Assembly (NCBI RefSeq): GCF_000017205.1
Contig: NC_009656.1
Coordinates: 3,290,001-3,354,000 of the forward strand
DNA length: 64,000 nt
Origin: Pseudomonas paraeruginosa PA7
Lineage (GTDB): Bacteria; Pseudomonadota; Gammaproteobacteria; Pseudomonadales; Pseudomonadaceae
Direction of reading: 5' to 3'
In this document: in pieces, positions 62,991-64,000 of the stretch
Numbering within the stretch: position 1 is the first letter of the stretch
How the letters are laid out: every line of letters begins with the position of its first letter
The notes under the pieces: model-generated
Seen by the model: only the letters and a program-made list of their open reading frames with translations
The model's database searches: none
Told to the model about the DNA's origin: nothing
Made by a program: the position numbers and the translations under genes

Positions 62991-64000
62991 ATGATCCGAA
63001 CCCTGCCCCTGGTCCTGCTTGCCCTATCCCTCCCCGCCGCCGCGACGGACAGCGAGGCGTTCGCCCGCCGCTACCTGGCCTATGCCCATGCCGTCGGCCA
63101 GCACAGCGAGCGACTCTGGCCCGGTTGGCGGTTGGCCGACAAGGCCTTTCTCTACAGCGACGGCCACGACACCTGGGTAGCCGATGCCGAAGGGCGCGCG
63201 CAGCGCACCACGGCGCCTGCCATCGGCGACCCGGAACTCGACCTGAGCTATGCCTTTGCGCAATACCAGGGTCGTCCGACGGTGCTGTTGCAGATCAGCC
63301 GCGCGCATCTGCGGAGCAATGCCGGCAATACCGAGGCGCTGGCCGCCATAGGTCCGCACGAAGCCTTCCACCGCTACGCCCAGGAAGACTGGCGGGGCCT
63401 GCGCAAGCCCGGCAGCTACCGCGGCGACCTGGCCACGCTCGACCCGCGCCCACGGCAATACCGCTACGCCTTGTTCCAGTCGCTGCTCCAGGCCCTGCGC
63501 ACGCCCGAGCAGCGCGACAGCTACCTGAGCGACGCCCAGGGCTGGCTGCGCCGCTGGCGCGAAGCGGCTCCCGAGGAAAGCCGGCTGGCGGCGCAGGTCG
63601 ATCTCAGCGAAGGCACCGCGCGCTATGTCGAGATGGCCGCCGCCGCGCGCTACCGCACCGATTTCACCGAGGACCCGCAACGCTATCGGCAGGCGCTGCG
63701 GGAGTACGCGCTGGCCTTCTACGATGCCAACGAGATCGGCGTCGGCGTCGACAGCGAAGCCTACGAGATCGGCGCGCTGGCCGGCGTGTTGCTGGACCTG
63801 CGCGAGGACGAAGCGGACTGGAAGGAGGCCGCGATGGATGGCACCTGGCCGCTGGACTACCTGCTGCGCGACCAGCCTCCGGCCTGGAGCGAACTATCCG
63901 ATGCCGCACGGGCGCGCGGCGAGCGCTACCGGCGCGAGATGGGCGCCACCCGCCAGCGCCTGGTCGAGTTGCAGGAGGCCTTCGCCGACCCACGGCGAGC
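62991..64000 (+). CDS. Putative secreted zinc metallopeptidase-like protein (3' end outside window)
   Basis: 336 residues visible; the frame is open at the window edge. A signal peptide (LPLVLLALSLPAAA, to ~18) is present. H123-E-A-F-H127 (GPHEAFHRYAQEDW) is a HExxH zinc motif, and E207 in DLSEGTARYVEMAAA sits ~80 residues later, like the third ligand of gluzincins. Between them are an arginine-rich stretch and helices. So a periplasmic or secreted metallopeptidase fold is plausible. I do not recognise a named family and activity is inferred. It follows the AraC gene by 87 bases. Confidence 0.65.
   Translation, partial: MIRTLPLVLLALSLPAAATDSEAFARRYLAYAHAVGQHSERLWPGWRLADKAFLYSDGHDTWVADAEGRAQRTTAPAIGDPELDLSYAFAQYQGRPTVLLQISRAHLRSNAGNTEALAAIGPHEAFHRYAQEDWRGLRKPGSYRGDLATLDPRPRQYRYALFQSLLQALRTPEQRDSYLSDAQGWLRRWREAAPEESRLAAQVDLSEGTARYVEMAAAARYRTDFTEDPQRYRQALREYALAFYDANEIGVGVDSEAYEIGALAGVLLDLREDEADWKEAAMDGTWPLDYLLRDQPPAWSELSDAARARGERYRREMGATRQRLVELQEAFADPRR

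Noticed and set aside
1-64000. CRISPR arrays, rRNA, tRNA, prophage or insertion sequences
   Set aside because: No regularly spaced direct repeats other than the coding pcoB repeat, no rRNA or tRNA motifs and no transposase or integrase were seen on reading both strands.

Overview
The window is high-GC chromosomal DNA of Pseudomonas aeruginosa or a very close relative. This rests on gene content: cgrABC, a pyroglutamate-use cluster with an OprD-type porin, kynR/kynB-kynU, the paired fatty-acid diol synthases with their LysR regulator, fusA2, pcoA-pcoB and cynR/cynT-cynS. PAO1 locus tags and PAO1 gene order quoted below are from memory and were not searched. I found no rRNA, tRNA, CRISPR array, prophage or intact insertion sequence.

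Layout. 1-3.2 kb: 5' part of a DUF4142 gene, then cgrA-cgrB-cgrC. 3.2-4.3 kb: a scar of three truncated genes (aldehyde dehydrogenase, Tat-exported oxidoreductase, LysR). 4.3-10.1 kb: a desaturase-SRPBCC fusion, LysR, SnoaL-like protein, zinc alcohol dehydrogenase, DUF2790 protein, and an Ada protein lacking three of its four N-terminal zinc cysteines. 10.5-13.4 kb: a convergent pair, an IaaM-like amine oxidase and a second IspH, probably strain-variable. 13.6-22.2 kb: hypothetical protein, D-glutamate cyclase-like protein, LysR, MFS transporter, porin OpdO, 5-oxoprolinase PxpABC and a second DUF4142 protein. 22.2-24.6 kb: a PoxB-like ThDP enzyme and a 12-cysteine copper-storage-like protein. 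24.6-28.7 kb: kynurenine genes. 29-33.8 kb: the two di-haem diol synthases and their regulator. 34-40.2 kb: coiled-coil protein, nitrilase plus NCS1 permease, a KGG stress peptide and a YjdF-like membrane protein. 40.1-47.1 kb: GGDEF-EAL protein, EF-G2, and an SDR/tautomerase pair with a divergent LysR. 47.5-51.7 kb: a four-gene carbamoyltransferase-exporter operon behind two back-to-back las/rhl-type boxes. 51.9-54.9 kb: pcoAB behind a CopR-type box. 54.9-64 kb: DUF2235 hydrolase, cyanate operon, HAD remnant, PhoD-like phosphatase, ABM monooxygenase, AraC regulator and the start of a putative metallopeptidase.

How genes work together. A DUF1445 protein (D-glutamate to 5-oxoproline), transporter, porin and PxpABC (5-oxoproline to glutamate) form a coherent catabolic set. 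KynR, KynB, KynU and a permease convert kynurenine to anthranilate. CynT recycles the bicarbonate CynS needs. PcoA and PcoB handle periplasmic and outer-membrane copper. The carbamoyltransferase operon looks like a quorum-controlled tailoring and export unit with no core biosynthetic enzyme nearby. Several junctions differ from the PAO1 order I recall, so this is a mosaic region where blocks have been lost or exchanged.
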